This document shows positions 10,621 to 24,125 of a DNA stretch of 64,000 nt, piece after piece. How positions within the stretch are numbered: position 1 is the stretch's first letter; each line of letters starts with the position of its first letter. The notes beneath the pieces are model-generated. The model saw nothing but the letters and a program-made list of their open reading frames with translations. It was not told the DNA's origin and did not search any database. The DNA is taken from positions 13,987,970-14,051,969 of the forward strand of contig JANVCC010000012.1 of the NCBI GenBank assembly GCA_025345505.1. Direction: 5' to 3'. Source of the stretch: Todiramphus chloris collaris. Taxonomy: Eukaryota > Chordata > Aves > Coraciiformes > Alcedinidae. The position numbers and the translations under genes are program-made.

Positions 10621-12133
10621 CCAACTTTTCTTACCACTTGGTAACTGCAGGCCAGCTCTACATTTTTAATTCATTTCCCCCCCTCATTTTTAGCACAGCT
10701 CTTTCTGCCAAAAGAACATTCTTTAGAGAGCTGCCTGGTACTAGCATTCCTGCCTGCCCACACACTCAATACAGCCTTTGTATGTTGGCTGCCTTTCTCA
10801 AAGACGTTTGCATGCTGTAGCTCCACAAGGTCAGATTCATTCGGAGAGAGCAGTGCTTGAATTAGGCTCTTTAAGAAGAAGAAGAATGAAAATACTAATA
10901 ATAAATTAAACGTACCTACATGAGCACACAAGTATTCTGTATGTAGTCATATAGGCACAAAAGTACTTTCAATTTCAAAGAAGAACACAAAGTCACGAAG
11001 AAAATGACCTAGTGAATAAAGCTCTGCATTTACTCCTGGGATGCTTGGGTACTAAGATTTCCGGTGGTGGTTCTTGCTGTCTGAAATGGGAATGAAGAGC
11101 TGGGGATGAAGTGTGAAAGGGGAAACAAGGTCATCTGAGAACAAGATCCAGCACTAACTGAGCATCACAGATAGTCCCCAATGGAGATTTGTAGTGATTT
11201 TCTTTAGATGAATGACTTTGAAGGAGGGGACCATGCAGTCTGCCCACTTGGTGTGTTCCTAATTGAATTGGTTTTATATGATATTTTAAGTGCAATGTTA
11301 GCTGCACTGAATCATGAGTAGATTGTCCTTGTTCACCTACTGCTGCTCCAAATGTCATTTGCCATCCTTTACTGGATACCTATTTCTTGCTCAGCAATGA
11401 CTAGCACTGTATTTGTATTTTAAAGAGGGCTAGGGACATATTTTGGACAGTATAGAAGTTCTTATCCAACTATTTTACTTTATCTATGGTCACCCATAGT
11501 CATTAGTTAGACATGGGTTTGGAATCCATCAGAGGTAATTATGCCAAATCTAACTGTATTATTAAAAAAATTGTATTTATTTATTGATGTTAATTAGAAA
11601 TTTAGATTTTTAAATATGACATTATTAAGCTAGATAACCATATATAATATTCCAGGTATGAATGTCCTTACTTGAAAATTTGTACTTTATTCTAAGTCTG
11701 AATGTTGCTAGCAGCTGCAATATTTTTTTTTGCTTGACTGAAAAACACTATTACCAAAGCTCTTTCTCTTCATTTAGAGATTTTATTTAAGCTAGCTTAA
11801 GTATCACAAAACTGATGTAAACAGACAAAAACAATATGTAAGAAAAGATAAAGTTCACTGTGAAAAAGTTAACTTTTAATGTCTGTATACTTTGAAGGCA
11901 CTTCCACATTTAAAAACCAAGAAATCTATTGCTGAATGAAAGAATTATCATATGCACTGCCTGTTGCACAAAATTCTTAGTTGTTAAGGTGGTGGAACCG
12001 CTGCCTTTTCCTCACCAGGAACATGTGACATGGAACATGTATATTGAATAACTATTCACAGAAGGAAGCTGTCAAATCCATGCCCTCTTGGTATTTTACC
12101 ACACATATACTCACAGCATTTTATAACACAATT

Positions 12134-12150
12134 AAAAAAAAAAAAAAAAA
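12134..12150. repeat. Poly-A run (17 bases)
   Basis: A17 in intron 55 with no recognised element beside it. Confidence 0.9.
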
Positions 12151-13841
12151 GCACTTCCATATTTTTCTTGTTTTTAGAAAAAGTGTGTCTTAGTCTACAC
12201 ATTCCATGCTTTTCTCCTGATACATATATTTCTGAAAATCAAATTAAGCCATATGCTTTTCATTTCAGAATACTATATAACATCACAATAAACCTGAACA
12301 GTAAGTTAAATAGGCAACAAACATGGAAAGTGAAGTACTCTTATCAAAAGCTTAGCATTCAGTACCTGGTTTCCATTATTTCAAATTACCTGTGTATACT
12401 GCACTTCTAGTTCTCCTAAAAGTATATTATTACAGCTATGCAGGAAGCCTACACTGACAAGCAAAACAACAGTGAAGATATTTACTCCATTTTGGCTGGT
12501 ATATTTCGGATCCTTTCTTTGAGACTCCTTCATATTCCAAGAAAAGCAAAGTGCATATAAGAAAAAGATCCGTACACTTTTCTTTGGATTTCTGAAATAA
12601 GTAATTTCCATGTTTCAAAAATACAAGTGAAAGGTCAATATGAACTAGATTCCTTCTCTAGACAGGAATAAATAAAGCAGGAAGATCTATTTCATCTCAG
12701 GGAGTGCTAAGATATTTGCAAAAGTATGCTGCCATTACACAACATACCGAGAAGCATAGAATATAGGCTAAATAGAGACTATTGCATTTTCATCTTTTCC
12801 AATGTGCTCAAACACATGAAGGAGCTGCAGAGGACAAGAAATCAATCCTGGTTACAGTTGGACTTCAGTTGACTCTGCATGCTGCGTTTCTGCTTTAGTG
12901 GTTATTACTGAAGCTGTATGAAAAAAGTTTCCCTTAAAAAAAGCATATAGAGAAATTGATAACATCTTTTTGATCACAAATTACTGCATAGAAAGAGCTG
13001 AACTCCTTAGAAAGAACTGCAACTCCATCAAGTGCAGATTTGACTAAGAGTTTCAGAGTGAAATGCTCTTCTATTAAGGTGAACTATAAAGTTAGATGAT
13101 AAAAGGTACTGTCATAATTGTTTTTAGAAACCTTGCTGAATCGCTGTTTCAGGTTTCTACATACTTAAAAATGTGTATTTACATTATTATACTATATAGA
13201 ATAAATCTAGAACTAAGTCAGAGAACTAAGAATGATAGATGAAATAAACTTGTCTCGAGGGCAACAATCTTCTTGGATAAAACAGGGTGAGGAAATTTGC
13301 TCTGGCTGTTTCAATTTTCTCCTAAGACATTGAAATCATTATGTATGATTTCAGGGGAGATGGACACTACAGCTGTAAGACAGCAAGCACATCCTATACT
13401 GACATACAGTTCACTTGCCTGACTGAGTTCTCCCACTTGTGACTACTGCTAGTATTCATCACAGGAGCACACATCCTCACTGCCCTAACCCGCTTGGTAA
13501 GTAAATGAAAATCACCTGTGGCTCCACACATTTCACTTTACACAGAATACTCTCAAACATAGCAGAGTAGTCACTGTGAAACCTGGTGCATTGAAAGTCA
13601 TGTCAGCCTCCATATAACAGAGACAGTCCTACAAAAATTCAATATGATTTTAGATACTTTATCAGAAATAATTAATTAGTGTCAATATTCTTTATAACCC
13701 ATATGCAATATATAGGCATGACATATAAAGGGCATTGTTTTGGCAACACATAAGAGGGGGATTGGTAGGCTGGAAGTAAAATGATGTCCTAGAAAGAAAG
13801 AACGAGTTACATTAGTTGGGCTATACATGATTAATATTGGA

Positions 13842-14012
13842 ATGGGCTGCCCAGGGAGGTGGTTGAGTCACCATCCCTGGATGTGTTTAAACATCACTTG
13901 GATGTGGTGTTGGGGGATATGGTCTAGGGGTGAGCTTGTAGAGTAGGGATAATGATTAGACATGATGATCCCAAAGGTCTTTTCCAACCTGAGTGATTCT
14001 GTGATTCTGTCA
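13842..14012 (+). mobile_element. CR1 LINE, 3' end fragment
   Basis: Begins at GGAATGGGCTGCCCAGG and runs through the CR1 motifs GTCACCATCCCTGGATG and GGTCTTTTCCAACC to a tail of two GTGATTCT-type units. It is a 5'-truncated copy of about 170 bp, covering the last part of the ORF2/3' UTR region, antisense to DMD. There are no coding remains of use. Confidence 0.9.
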
Positions 14013-14659
14013 TACTATGAGTCAGACATGAAATTTAATGCAACACAGCTGACAAAACATTTATCTTTCACACAAGGTAGAAACAAAATTAATTATGTAA
14101 TAATTTAAAGAAAATAAAGCACTTAAATTCTCCTCTACAAATTTAGTTAATTCTTCAGAATTGTGCTTTTCATTTCCAGTGAAGCATTTTATATTTTATA
14201 GGTACTATGCAAAGTTGCTAAGGATGTATAGCATTAATTGAGGTATGTGGGCTTATAAAATTAAAGACAGTACTGTCTAATTAAAGGAAATCAACACAGA
14301 GGTAAAGAAAAATATCTTTGCTGACTTATTAATCCAAAAAACAAAATCAGTCTGCATAATTACATACATGTACTCCAAGCATCATCAAGCAATACCTTTG
14401 TGGCCATACAATATATTACTGTTTCTGTAATGCTAATGCTAGAAAAGATATAATAAAATTTCTCAAAACAAAACAAAGGTGCTACACCTCTATAATCCCT
14501 CTATGACTGGTATTAAGCTGAACTAATTGTCCCCTTCATATTTATATTAACAGAGGAATCATATTTCCCCTAAATAATTTTGGAGGAAAAAGTTTTAAAT
14601 AGCTTAAATTAGTAGCATATTTTCTTAAGCCTCTTATACTGTACAGAAATTATGAATGA

Positions 14660-15045
14660 TGTAATCCCCCTTTCTTCCATTGTTCCTTTTTCCTATTTTT
14701 CCTACCTTTCTTTTTTCTTCCTTCCCCTTTAGCTTTTCTCTTCCTTTTTTCTCTTCCTTGCTTCCTTTCTTCTCTTCCTTGCTTTCTTTCTTCTCTTCCT
14801 TGCTTCCTTTCTTTTCCTTCCCTTTTCCTTCCTATTTCATTCTTTTTTCCCTTCCTCTTTCTTTTTTCTTTCTATTCTTTCCTACCTTCCTTTCCCTTCC
14901 TGTCTTTTCCTCTGCCTTCCTTTCTCTATTTTTTTTTCTTCTCCTTTCTCTTTTTCTTCTTCTTTCTATCTTCCTTTTCCTTTCCTATCTCATTCTTCTC
15001 CTTTTCTCCCTTCCTCTCCTTCCTTCCTCTCCTTCCTTCCTCTTT
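14660..15045. repeat. Long polypyrimidine tract (plus) / polypurine (gene sense strand)
   Basis: About 375 bp of almost pure C and T built from TTCC, TTTC and CTTCC units with few interruptions. Inside it, 14751-14813 is a near-perfect tandem of three 21-bp units starting CTCTTCCTTG; the middle unit has one C-to-T change. The sense strand of the dystrophin transcript is thus GGAA/GAAA-rich here. Such tracts can form triplex (H-) DNA. An open frame running through it reads Phe/Ser/Leu/Pro repeats and is an artefact of composition. Confidence 0.92.
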
Positions 15046-16821
15046 AAAATGTGTTCTTCTGTGACTAAAAACTTCTACTTTAGTACTTTTGTGGTGATCT
15101 CAAAACTTCTCAAGAATGTGGGTTTTTTTTCTGCTTTTATTTTGCATTTTCATTGGTTAAACATCATTTCAGGTGCCTGGAGAAGGCAAAACCTACAAAC
15201 TTGTTTCAAAAAATACTACTGAGCAAAGCATATCTGTAAAGGTTAGGTCTCTGCTTTGAGAACTTGAAGGTGATAGAGCAGCTCTTAGAGCTTGGCATAG
15301 TCTATGTATTTTTACAGGCTTCAGCTGGTAACCTGTAGGTTCCTTTGAAGGTACCCCTTTCAAAGTACTTTTTTTGTAACTTCTTTATGGCTTCTGTAGA
15401 TATAGAAAATGGAGTCACAGACTGTATTTTACAACTGTGTCCAGCACAGCTTAGGGGCTGGTTTTCAAATGAATCATCCTGCTTGCTTTTATGTAATTAC
15501 TTTTAAACTCCTGCAAATTTCTGATTCTGTCTAAACCATTAAACTGTGTGTTAGGGTTCAAAGAGTTTGAGAAATTTTTGCAATGCCCCTGAAGACTCCA
15601 GAAGCCTTTGGAGTCACAAAGATCCATGCACATGGCACTTCTTTCAGGATCACAGCTTATTCTTCTGTCTGCTAGGTAGAGGAATGATTTTGTGGGTGTT
15701 ACAGTTCTGGAGATGTTGAAGTAATGGCTACAGCAGAGCAAGTCAAATGCATTTTTAAGTACGCAAGTGGTATATTCAGTACAAAATGCATTTGATCTAT
15801 TTGTTTCTAGCAACTGAAGGCCAGTTCACACTACTTTTTATGTCTGTCTTTGTGAGCTAGTTATTATCTTCAAAGTAATTGAACAGAAAGAAGTAATTTT
15901 TTTTTCAAAACAAATGAGATAATTTGTTCTAGAATAAAAATACTATGATTTAGATTAATAAGGGATCAAAACACTGAAATATTTCTCTGTTTTTCAAGAC
16001 ACTACTAGTCCAACCAGAGTTCCCTCTTAAATGTCATAGTTCTTCTAAGAACTGGTTGTTGAGTTTGGGGCATTTTTCAGATCAAAATACAACTAATTCA
16101 GTAAGATTTGGGACTTATTTTGTTTCCAAACAATCTAACAGAGTATCCAACAGTGACAAATACAATAGTTTATTATCATATAGATGACCTTAGCTAACAA
16201 AGCAGAGCTCTGTCACAATGAACAAAGTGGAAAAGAAGCTCTTGGTACCTTGATTAAGCTTTTAAATTATTTGCTCTCCCAGTCCATAAGCAAAACTTTT
16301 ATTGGCCCTTAGAATGAGAGCATTTACTGAGCAATTTACATAATGATAAAAATTTCTCAAATGAGATTTAAAATGTAATTAAAGGGCAGATTTACTGAGT
16401 TAAAAGCATTGTTGTGAAATGGTTATACATCATCATGCCATGAAGCCTCCTATTCAGCTAGCCTATGGCATGACCCCAATTCCAGTCCGGTATGATTACA
16501 TCTCTGAGTTTTATGCTAATGACATGATTAAAAAGAAAGATAAAAAGGGCTTTTCTATTGGGAAGATAAGCTTATGAATATCATTATGGAATTTCTAGCT
16601 TCCCAACATGTTTTTCAAGATAAAAAAGGGTAACAGTTCTCTAAGAGCAAATCAAATGTTGATTAGCGGAAGCTAGAAGTATAACTTTGCTTTGTAGAAA
16701 AAAAGTCTCTGTAAGTTACATCTATCACTATTGTGATTTTAAATTCTACAAGTCTCAGAATTAAGAAAGGACCAAAATTCATATTTGAAAACTTCTTTCA
16801 TCTAAAACAAGAAACAAAAGC

Positions 16822-16845
16822 TTTTTTTTTTTTTTTTTTTTTTTT
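16822..16845. repeat. Poly-T run (24 bases)
   Basis: T24 on the plus strand in intron 55, followed by CCAGG. No element was recognised next to it. Confidence 0.9.
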
Positions 16846-19800
16846 CCAGGGAAATTGGGCCCTGTCTTCTTTTATCCTTATAAATAGGCAAAACAAACTT
16901 CAATTTAGGTTATATTCAGTTTGCAAGAGATTACATGGTGCATCTAAGGATGCATCCCTCTCTTGCTGACAGACAGTTACTGTGAAAACATGGTGTGGGC
17001 TTCTTCATTTCATTAATAATAAACTGCCTCCACTATGGAGTAGTAACTCTTAAGAGCACCAACTCAGTTGTTTGAACATATTCTCAAGTCATTATTGTGC
17101 TGATACTCATTTACAGGACTGGATTTTCATGCATAGCATGAAAGCCTTATATATCTCCCTTGTTAATAGGGAAATTGAAAAACAAATTTTAATAAAAACC
17201 ATAGCAATTAATTTGTATTCAACTATAATCAAGTATAAATATTATTACATAATTCCACGTGCTTTGGCTTCTTGGTGTATTTTGTCAAGATTAAGAAAAA
17301 CCCTGAATGACTACTTTCATTTACATCTAATGAAAATACAAATAAATATATAGAATATAGATACCAATCTTTAAAAATACACAGATTTAGATATTTATAG
17401 ACATAGTTTGACTTAGGATTTGATCCAGTCAAATTCTTGCCATTAGATTAGAGAAGCATGAACTTTTCTGGTAACAGTAACTTTAATGGAAATTGCTATT
17501 TTCACTGATTGTCTGTTTGTCTTCCCATCATATCCAGGATGAAAACTTTAATTAGAAAGAAACATCATGCATGTTTGAGGTTACATTAAGGTAGAAAAAT
17601 TCCTAGTAGCCACAGAAATGGGGTACCTTCAGTATATGATGTAGCTATGTGATATTTATTTTACTACCACAGCCTGTACTACCTTTCAGGTAAGCAAATG
17701 CAATAAAGCAAACAACACATATATGTATTAAAGTGGGAGTTGCGAGTGTTCTGTATGTCAGAAAATCAGCCACCTCTTCTGAGATGTCTAAGAATGAGAT
17801 TAGATGTCTTTCTTTGAAAACTGTATTGAGGGTTAGCTGAGTAGGAGGAAAATAGCATAAAGATGAATGTAGTCATACACACAATTTTATGAAAGTAAAA
17901 CCATTAGGCCCATTACAAACTAACTTAGTTTTCTAGATTTTAGATGGCAGTCTGCTCCTAACAAATACTCAGTTCCTGTCCCCATACTTCAATCAATGTC
18001 TAGTCCCATTACACCCGCACATTCTGTCAGCAGACTCACCCTGTCAATCTTCTGGCAATCTTTCTCCAGCAAAACAATTATGCTGCTACTTGCAGCATGT
18101 CTAATTCTTCCCTATCCTCATTTTCCAGAGATGAAACAGCAGAAGAACAAAGGCAGCACCATCCTCTACAGGAACATTTACTTCTAATTCAGTTACTCAG
18201 GCAAGGTCTGAAAGTCGTGCTGCATAGTTTGGAGAATATCTACCTTTATTAATTCCACTAACATACCAGCACTTCAGATTAATACTGATTTTCTCTTACA
18301 ACAAGCAGATAGAAAGGCCAAACTGCACAATTGTATCCAAGTATGGAGACAGAAAAACCTTACAAATGAAGAAAGGACAATTTTTTTTCTCTGCCAATAA
18401 CCCATAGTCAAATATACTTGAGATTTATTAATTATAAATTACCATTCCTAGGAGAAAATTATTTGTACATTCAAGACTGTACATTTGGCTCACAGAAGAG
18501 GATCTAAAGTTGCAATGCATCAACATGTAACAATAAGACATCTCATATTTTCCTACCTATGGAACTTGTATATACTTTCCCCAAAACACAAACATATGCA
18601 ATCCTCTTTCAAACGCTTTTAAACTAAAAAGAGCATTTTATAATTAAAATATTCTATTTTGGTTCTATACATTATTCTAATTCTTTTTGCAGAAGTAATT
18701 TTTGCAATTTTTTTTTCTTTTAAAAATTAATTCTGACATTTCACATTTCTGTTGGCAACATCTTTGATTTTACTAACAATAACTGGGAAAAATAATTGGT
18801 ACGTCATCTTTATATGGCATTCAAATAATTAAAACAACATAGAATCTTACTTAAACCTCTAAAGAGAACAACACAGAACATAAAGTAGAAACTAGAGGCC
18901 TCATATATTTAGCATTATTAAAACTGGTTCAAGGAGAACAATATCTGTAATAGTTTCAGGGTTTCTTTTAGAAGTTAACGTTGATCCAATGATAATGATA
19001 TTTCAATTAAGAATTTATACTACTTCAGGTGTTACTCTCTACTAAAGTGCAAGATCCATTGCAGTTAACTGTTCTTAATCAAGGGCAGGTTAAGTGGGAC
19101 TCAGTGGGTATTACACAAGGGAGGATGACAAAAAATCTCCAGTGCTTCTGCACATACTTGCTGCAAATCCTCCCTACCATAGGTGTCCTGAAGTAAGCCC
19201 AAGGAGGACGGAAACTTGGGTAGCATAAAGGGCAAAAGTACAATTAATACTGTTTTTCAGTGGGAATACAGGTCATGCCAGTGTGGCCTCAGGATCTTCT
19301 GACTTTCTAGGTTTTAAGCAAGAGATGTCAGAAAACTTACCAAAAGCACCTTGTGGTAGTCAATTATTAGCAAAGTTACTCCAAGCTTTTGATTTTTGCT
19401 TTTCCTGTCACCACAAGATAGAATTCACCCAACTGTTGGTTGATCTACCCATTAACAATGGACAGGAGCTGGGTTTAGACTGCCATAAGACAAGATAGTT
19501 TTATCCTCTTGATGATGTTATAACTGCAACCCTGATCAGTATTAGGGAAACCACATGTTCAAATACCTTGTGAGAAGCCAACAGGCCAAAGCTACCGTCT
19601 GTGAGATTATGGCACCTCCCTGTGTGAATGGGGCCCCGTTTGAATGCATCAGCGGGCAGAGCCATGGAGGCTCAGGTAGCCTTGAACAGCTATTGTCAAA
19701 AGGGCTAGTTCTGTGATGAAAGCCATCTGGCTCAGGATCAGGATGGCTGCAGAAAGGAGCTGCCTCCAATTGCAGCCTACTGCAAGGTCTTGAAGGGAAC

Positions 19801-22800
19801 ACAGTGCTAGAGCCTTCCTCAGTGGGCTTTTCCTTCTGACCCTCTGACCCAAAATCATCAGCTCCCTGCACATACCAACAACAATTGCAACACCAGGACT
19901 TCCATTTTTAAACCAGTACTGTGCTTCTGTGAATATCCAAAAGATAGCAAATTAAACAATTAAACCAATTAAAATGCATAGCATAACTTCTGGTCTATTA
20001 ACTCATTACTGTTAACCTGCACACTGAGGTATTTAATCATTCAGTATGCTATTGTATTGATGGAAAAGTTTCATCCTCATCAGTTCTCAGTTCAAAGAAG
20101 TTCCATCACATTAGCTTCTTCCAGAACAACCTGAACCACAGAGTCAGTGGCACCCAAAGGTATGTTCTGCTATGAGTTACTTCAGATGATGTAATAATGC
20201 ATGTTCACTGCCCCAAAATTAGTAAATAGCTGGCAAAAGCTCAGAATCTAAAAAGGAAGGCATTTTTAACAAAATCTTTCACAACAGCAAGTTGTACTAT
20301 CTTACTGATTGGTGTCTTTGTGGCAAAGTCTAATCATGTTTTATTGCATCCAAAAATCAAAAGATGATGTGTGTATTGAGGGGGTCTCTGAATAAAATAT
20401 ACATCCTGGAAATAATTATTTGATATTTTCTTGGATTTCCTAGTAAGATGCATGCACTCCAACAGTAAATACAGTTTCAGATTGAAGTGATAAATATCAG
20501 TGAAAAAATAATGAGATTACCAGAAAATTTTAACATGTAGGTAACCTTGTCTTTTAATCGTAACCTTTTGGATTTTTAGAAGAAATGCTATACTGGGGAG
20601 AAAATCAACTGTGGTTCATGCTTTTAACTTTTCATTAAAAAAAGAATCCAGTCATTCAAATCATTAACTTTCTCAAATTCATCAACGGAAAAAAAAAATA
20701 CACTTGTTCCCTCTATCTTCCCTTCAAATCTGGTAAAATAAATAATTCTGTGATCATAATATTATGAACAAATTATTATAATAATTCCACAATCATAATA
20801 AAAATTAAATAATTTTTATTTAGATGCTGTATTGGTATGTCATGTCAGTGTTTTCATCTATCTATATAGGAACAATTGGCCTGAAAATCTGCACCTTGAG
20901 ACAGCCACCTGGAACCATTATTTATACCTTTTCAATGTTTATTTATATTTTATTGGAGGAAAAATGAAAGTCTACCTGAATTTTTCCCAAAATACAGCAT
21001 ACTAATAATAACAAAAGAAAGAACGCAGCCAGAGTGACAAATGTAGATACCATTACAGAAATAAAGGTAAAAGTAGCTGATACACTAATCTATTCAGTTT
21101 TCTGTCTTAAAAATCCCCCACAACCCAACCCAAAGTCAAAAAGCAAAGAAAAGTGAAATGTACACTTTTAAAATTAAAGTGTAGTTAGTACTAAAGACGA
21201 AGCGAGGTCATACAGGTAAGCATACAGTAGTCATTTAAAAGACATATATATATGGAATTAAAAAAAAATCATAACCATCCTTCCTAGAATCAGACTCTTT
21301 CTCTTTAAATTTAAAAAGAAATTGGGATTCAGGTACATTCTCAGAAGACAGAGTATACTATTGTCTGTAAGTCAATATATTAAGCATATCTTAAATACTA
21401 TAAGAAAGTCATATGCTCCTACTTAAGTTACTGTAGAGATCAAATATGCCATCTTCTCCTACTGTCACTCCAAAGTATGTGATCCAGGCCCAAGTTTATA
21501 CCCTGGAATTGCTTTTATAGCACTTCAGTCAAGATTACTTATCAAACACTTTATAAATTGCTGACATAGGACACTGCAAGTACTTGACTTCAATGCTAAT
21601 CACATCAAACTTGCTCTTATATCCAGAAGTTTTTTAATATATTGCTCTCATTAGTCATGACAATGCACTAAATATGACACAAATATGGGGCTGATACTTT
21701 TTCTAGAAACCAGTTCATAAAACATCCTAATGTACTACATCCTCATAAAATTTCTGAATACACTCAGATACAGGACTCAGGTATCTCATAAAACTAAATA
21801 CTTTGCTCAAACATACAGTCCAACCACATTAGAACTACTACCTGAAGTTGAAAAAGTCAGGGGCTGAGAACACTGCACGGTACCACAGGCAATATTGGAA
21901 GAGATACTGTCAAAGCCAACATATTGCACTGCAACAAAAAGCAACTGGCTAACGATTTGTTATTCATAAAAAATGCTACCTACAACTTAAGAGGGGAAGT
22001 AATATTTTCAATGAAAAATATTAAAATGTAAAAAGCAATTATTATGGCAACCCGGCTTGCCATACTTGCCTTACTGCCACAGCAGCTTTTGCAGCAACTG
22101 TATATACCAAAGGTTTGTGAATGGCATTAATATAACATACCCAAAGATACTGGGTATCTGTCAGTAGCTGGTTTTCTATGAACCCTGCCAATAGTGGTAG
22201 GAATCAGCAATATAAGCTGAGTTAAAACACAACTGCTGCCATCTGAACCTGGTCCTCCCACATCCTATTTGGATTCAATCAGAATGCAGAAAACACATTA
22301 AAAACCAACCCTACATGGAATTTCATTCAGAAAAAAATGCATTTTGTTCATACACACCTATTAGTTCTCACATATATCTGTATCAATCTCAGAGAAAGGA
22401 TCATCATTTTCCCACAAAGATTACTTTGGACTTAAATGTTATCACTCTTCCTACACCTAGTTTTCTTTGCGTGCCCTGGATATTAACACCCACAATTCCT
22501 ACCCTGTAAGAAACAACTTCATAGCTTCCTTCATCTGTTTCTACTCCTTTCCACAAAATGTCTCCTTCAATATTTTCTATGAATTTTACTGGCTGCTATC
22601 TGCAAAAGGCTGATTTAATGGAATTGTTATAATCATAAGCCTTTTCCTTACAAAGATTCTCCAATTTGGTTCATCATCCTCTCTCCACAGAATTAGACTG
22701 ATACATTATATGTTGTTGTTAATGTTTTGGCAACATAATTTAAAATTTTTCATAGATGTAAAGACAGAAGATGAAAAGTATCTCTCACATCTATGAAGGT

Positions 22801-22816
22801 GTTGTTTTGTTTTGCC

Positions 22817-22835
22817 TTTTTTTTTTTTTTTTTTT
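22817..22835. repeat. Poly-T run (19 bases)
   Basis: T19 on the plus strand, after TTTTGTTTTGCC. No element was recognised next to it. Confidence 0.9.
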
Positions 22836-23645
22836 CCTACAAAGATGGAACCAAAAAGAGAAGAAAAAAATGTATATTGCAGCACAAAAACAAGGAACAC
22901 ATGTCTTTTGACATGGACAGCATTCAGATATTCTGAATGTCATCAGACACTTAGTGCTCAGAAGATTTCTGTAACTTATGGTTTATTTATTTTCAAGTCT
23001 TACAGTCTTGATGTTTCCTTCAAATTCTGAGCTTGTATAAAATTCTCCTTGGATGTTCTGACTAAAAGCCTCTTTTAAAAAAGTTAGATAGTCTGGAATT
23101 TTTTTCCATTTCAAAAGTAGAATTAATCTCTCCAAATGAAAAAAAGAATGCAGCAAAGTCATAAGGAAATGGGATTTTCAGCACAAAATAGAATTCTAAA
23201 ATATAAAAGCCTGACTAGGTTTAACAGCTTGTGAAAGCACTGTGTGACAGGTACCTCTGTTTAAAAGTAAAAAATATAAATGAAGTAATTATTGAAAAGA
23301 GATGATCAAAAATCAAATGTTGCTGTTATATTGGAATTATTAGAGCCCTAAAAGTACACTGATGTGCTGACCAAACCCATACCAAAACAATCCTCACCCA
23401 TTAAGAATCTTACCACTTAATGTCTGGAATTATAATGAAAAATGCATCTCTGTTAAAACAAAAAGTAACATAATACACATCATATACATGTTGGATGCTG
23501 TAAAGATTAGAAGAATGTGAGAGCACACAGATTCTTGATTCAACTGTTCAATTATAAAAAATGCCAAATGAAAAACTACAATCAGTCCAGAAATGCCTCT
23601 ATCCAGTAACAGTTGCCACAAAACACAGTATCAACTGATATTTAG

Positions 23646-23820
23646 AATCACAGGATCACGTGGGAAGGGACCTCCAGATGCCATCTGATCCAATCTCCTG
23701 CTCAAAGAATGTCCAGCGAGAATGAGATGCACAAGGCCTTGCCCAGTTGAGTGTTGAATATCTCCAAGAATGGAGATTCCACAACAGAGCTCTTATCTGG
23801 TGCTTGACTACTCTCACAGC

Positions 23821-23851
<31 letters not shown>

Positions 23852-24125
23852 TGAACATGTTCCAGCTTGTCCCTGTTGCCATCCTGTGACTGTCCACATC
23901 TAAGAAGCATCTGGCTCTGCCTGCTATTTAGCATCCCATCAGGCAGTTATAGACATGAGTAAGATCTCTTCTTCAGGCTAAGCAAGTCCAGCTCTAATAG
24001 CTTCTCCTTATATATCAAGTACTCCAGCCCACAACCACCTTGATGGCCATGCAATGGACTCCATGTCTGTCTTCTACTGCATAGCCCAAAATTGGACACA
24101 ACACGCCAGCTGCAGACTCTCAGAA
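23646..24125 (-). mobile_element. CR1 LINE fragment, old, with internal A25 run
   Basis: Read on the minus strand it ends in the CR1 tail (plus: AGAATCACAGGATCACGTGG) and contains, in plus orientation, GGGAAGGGACCTCCAGATG, TCTGATCCAATCTCCTGCTC and GCATAGCCCAAAATTGGACAC, all diverged CR1 ORF2-end and 3' UTR motifs. It is same-sense as DMD. A run of 25 A (23821-23845) sits where the CR1 consensus has only CACAGTAAAGAA, so it grew inside the element. Confidence 0.85.
23821..23845. repeat. Poly-A run (25 bases) inside CR1
   Basis: A25 on the plus strand, at the CACAG-TAAAGAA site of the surrounding minus-strand CR1. Confidence 0.9.

Noticed and set aside
10620..10680. Alternative Dp116 first exon ending at the donor GTAAGAA (10634), with Ser-Tyr-Gln-Val before it
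   Set aside because: An in-frame stop lies just upstream with no ATG between; the true exon at 10326-10355 matches the known peptide exactly.
14680..15222. A 180-codon open frame on the plus strand
   Set aside because: It runs through the polypyrimidine tract and reads Phe/Ser/Leu/Pro repeats dictated by the 21-bp unit; composition artefact.
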